In this document: positions 62,702 through 64,000 of the stretch, one piece after another
Layout: each line of letters begins with the position of its first letter
How positions within the stretch are numbered: the stretch's first letter is position 1
NCBI RefSeq assembly: GCF_030248535.1
Contig: NZ_JAHGAJ010000008.1
Location: 124,001-188,000 of the forward strand
Direction of reading: 5' to 3'
Length of the DNA: 64,000 nt
Source of the DNA: Vibrio sp. D404a
GTDB lineage: Bacteria; Pseudomonadota; Gammaproteobacteria; Enterobacterales; Vibrionaceae
Notes under the pieces: model-generated
The model's database searches: none
Told to the model about the DNA's origin: nothing
What the model saw: the letters and a program-made list of their open reading frames with translations, nothing else
Translations under genes and position numbers: made by a program

Positions 62702-63733
62702 ATGAAAGAGATCATGCTTCCTTACATCTTAATCTGTTGGATTTTGGTTAAAACAGGAATTGTTCGCTGGACACTGAAAAACGCGACGATCATCGTCGGT
62801 ATTGGTGTGTTACTCGCCTTTGCTCTATTTACCGCCCACAGGTTTTGGTCTCCTGCTGACCTCACAGACAGCACGACAGTCAAAGCGCCTCACGCAGTGT
62901 TAAGCCCCTTGATCGGTCAGGAGGTTGAGCAAGTATTTGTCGATCACAACCAGTTCGTAAATAAAGGCGATCTGATTTACACACTACGTTCGGTCGACAC
63001 TGAATCGCAAATGAAAGGGCTAGAAGCTCAAAAACAAGCCGCACAAGCAGAAATATTGGCGCTCACACATCAGGTAAACAATGATGAGCGAACACTGCAA
63101 CGCTTGACGCAATTAGGCGATTTTTCACAAGAATCTCAACGTGATGAAATTCGAACTCGTATCGACACAACTCAAGCACAGATTGCATCGGCAAACGCGC
63201 AAATACTGAATATTGAAGCGCAAATAGCGACCGCACAGTGGCAGAATGAACGCCGTGAAGTGCGTGCACCATTTGATGGTCAACTCTCTATTTCGAACAT
63301 TGTTGACGGCACCCGTGTAGGCAACATGCATCTATACGATGTAAATAAGAAGTTTGTTGAAATGCGTATAGCTGATCAAACCTATAGCCGCATCAAGGTG
63401 GGGCAATTTGCGGAGTTTTACGTCAACGCCTACCCGGGTGAAATCTTCCGAGGTCGTGTCCATAGCCTGACGACCGGAACTGGTGAAGCAAGGGTTTCGG
63501 TAATGAACGGGTCACAACACGTAAGACAGCATGTCGGGAACAACATGAATGATCATGGCCGAACTGTCGTCATCGAGTTTGATGAGCCAGAAGGCTATAA
63601 CATTCCTATCGGAGCGACTGGTTCTGGCTGGGTATCCGCGACCAAGCCTCACCCAATGCTCGGCTTCATGGACATTATTGGCGGAGCGACCGTTCGCCTC
63701 AAAGCCTACAAAGCCTATCTTTCGGCACTGTAA
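62702..63733 (+). CDS. HlyD-family membrane fusion protein
   Basis: A 343-residue periplasmic adaptor. One membrane anchor at about 26-44 is followed by a first lipoyl half (VKAPHAVLSPLIGQEV, NQFVNKGDLIYTL), an alpha-hairpin rich in Gln and Ala (100-180) and the second lipoyl half (REVRAPFDGQLSIS). This is the EmrA/AaeA/YibH type. AAGGAG overlaps the preceding stop codon, showing translational coupling. No transporter or outer-membrane channel gene follows, so the partner pump must lie elsewhere or be the small upstream protein. Confidence 0.85.
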   Translation: MKEIMLPYILICWILVKTGIVRWTLKNATIIVGIGVLLAFALFTAHRFWSPADLTDSTTVKAPHAVLSPLIGQEVEQVFVDHNQFVNKGDLIYTLRSVDTESQMKGLEAQKQAAQAEILALTHQVNNDERTLQRLTQLGDFSQESQRDEIRTRIDTTQAQIASANAQILNIEAQIATAQWQNERREVRAPFDGQLSISNIVDGTRVGNMHLYDVNKKFVEMRIADQTYSRIKVGQFAEFYVNAYPGEIFRGRVHSLTTGTGEARVSVMNGSQHVRQHVGNNMNDHGRTVVIEFDEPEGYNIPIGATGSGWVSATKPHPMLGFMDIIGGATVRLKAYKAYLSAL

Positions 63734-63769
63734 TTATCCCGCTATTGGAATAGTGATGTTGAAACACAA

Positions 63770-63797
63770 AAAGAGAGGCTCACATGAGCCTCTTTTC
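63770..63797. terminator. Rho-independent terminator
   Basis: A perfect 8-bp stem (63774-63781 with 63786-63793) with flanking A and T runs, between convergent genes. Confidence 0.8.
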
Positions 63798-63810
63798 AAT
63801 TCAAGCACAT

Positions 63811-64000
63811 TTAATCTTGATTCAGGATTGGGGTTAGCAAGTCACAAAGCCACGCTATCTTTGATGAATAACGACGCGATGACTTCATGATCAAAGCCAC
63901 CTCTATGCTCAAGTCCGGCTGGGTATCATCCATCACTTTCGAATATTGCAACGTATAGAATTCATCCATTAACTGCGACATAAGCTGATAATTATCGACA
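63811..64000 (-). CDS. Probable LysR-family regulator, C-terminal end
   Basis: The minus strand is open from the window edge to a TAA at 63811, giving 62 residues too short for a start inside the window. The sequence ends in IEVALIMKSSRRYSSKIAWLCDLLTPIL, which fits the last strand and helix of a LysR effector domain (compare VxLVYPSRRYxxxKVRxFIDFL). The rest lies beyond 64000, so the call rests on this short stretch. Confidence 0.55.
   Translation of the reverse strand, partial: VDNYQLMSQLMDEFYTLQYSKVMDDTQPDLSIEVALIMKSSRRYSSKIAWLCDLLTPILNQD

Noticed and set aside
1..64000. CRISPR arrays, tRNA or rRNA genes, insertion sequences, prophage genes
   Set aside because: I looked for regular spaced repeats, cloverleaf-like segments, transposase motifs and phage structural genes and saw none.

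Overview
The window looks like a piece of a Vibrio genome, probably the second chromosome. The reasons are the order betI-betB-betA followed by a choline/betaine ABC transporter, a chromosomal Qnr pentapeptide protein of the Vibrio type, a full gammaproteobacterial Puu polyamine locus, and a carbohydrate porin of the vibrio type. Genus and replicon are inferences from protein families and gene order; no rRNA, tRNA or replication gene is present. Coding density is high and nearly every gene is intact. I see no insertion sequence, prophage, integron or CRISPR array.

Layout. (1) 1-14.3 kb is a mosaic of small units: the end of an SDR gene, a homocysteine S-methyltransferase, a Zur-like Fur regulator, an HDOD protein, a TetR-controlled MDR oxidoreductase operon, a Bcr/CflA-type efflux pump divergent from an AraC regulator, a eukaryotic-type glutathione synthetase, a LysR regulator, adenosine deaminase, a sugar O-acetyltransferase, and a periplasmic glutathione peroxidase with a DUF3429 membrane protein. 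(2) 13.6-20.8 kb is a carbohydrate acid island: GntR/UTRA regulator, outer-membrane porin, mannonate-dehydratase-like enolase, PTS EIIBC, KDG kinase and KDPG aldolase. (3) 20.9-25.6 kb holds an ABC1-family kinase, a GGDEF-EAL protein and a MarR regulator. (4) 25.8-32.9 kb is choline uptake and oxidation to glycine betaine (betIBA plus a choXWV/proXWV-type transporter). (5) 33.3-35.4 kb is a lipoprotein plus a LruC/DUF4114 exported protein. (6) 35.6-41.9 kb is an organophosphorus-type uptake operon: binding protein, alkaline-phosphatase-superfamily hydrolase, two permeases, ATPase and HAD phosphatase, with a divergent PhnR/PhnF-like regulator. (7) 42.1-43.2 kb has a Ser/Asn-rich secreted protein and Qnr. 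(8) 43.6-55.7 kb is one polyamine supercluster: gabT, gabD, aguA, aguB, puuB, puuC, puuR, puuD, and divergent puuA with an NhaC-family carrier. (9) 55.8-64 kb has a DoxX/DUF4345-like membrane protein and SDR with a divergent LysR, an AraC regulator, a GNAT acetyltransferase, an alpha/beta hydrolase, a short YadA-anchor protein, an HlyD-type adaptor pair and the end of a probable LysR gene.

How the genes work together. Regions 4 and 8 are complete pathways: choline to glycine betaine for osmoprotection, and agmatine to putrescine to GABA to succinate. Region 2 feeds the lower Entner-Doudoroff route, but its PTS permease is hard to reconcile with its KDG kinase. Region 6 couples import to two intracellular phosphate-releasing enzymes. 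It carries two copies of a candidate operator, one in front of each divergent transcript. The points most worth a second look are region 6 with its paired operators, the PTS/ManD island, the eukaryotic-type glutathione synthetase, Qnr, the duplicated TetR operator and the short YadA protein.
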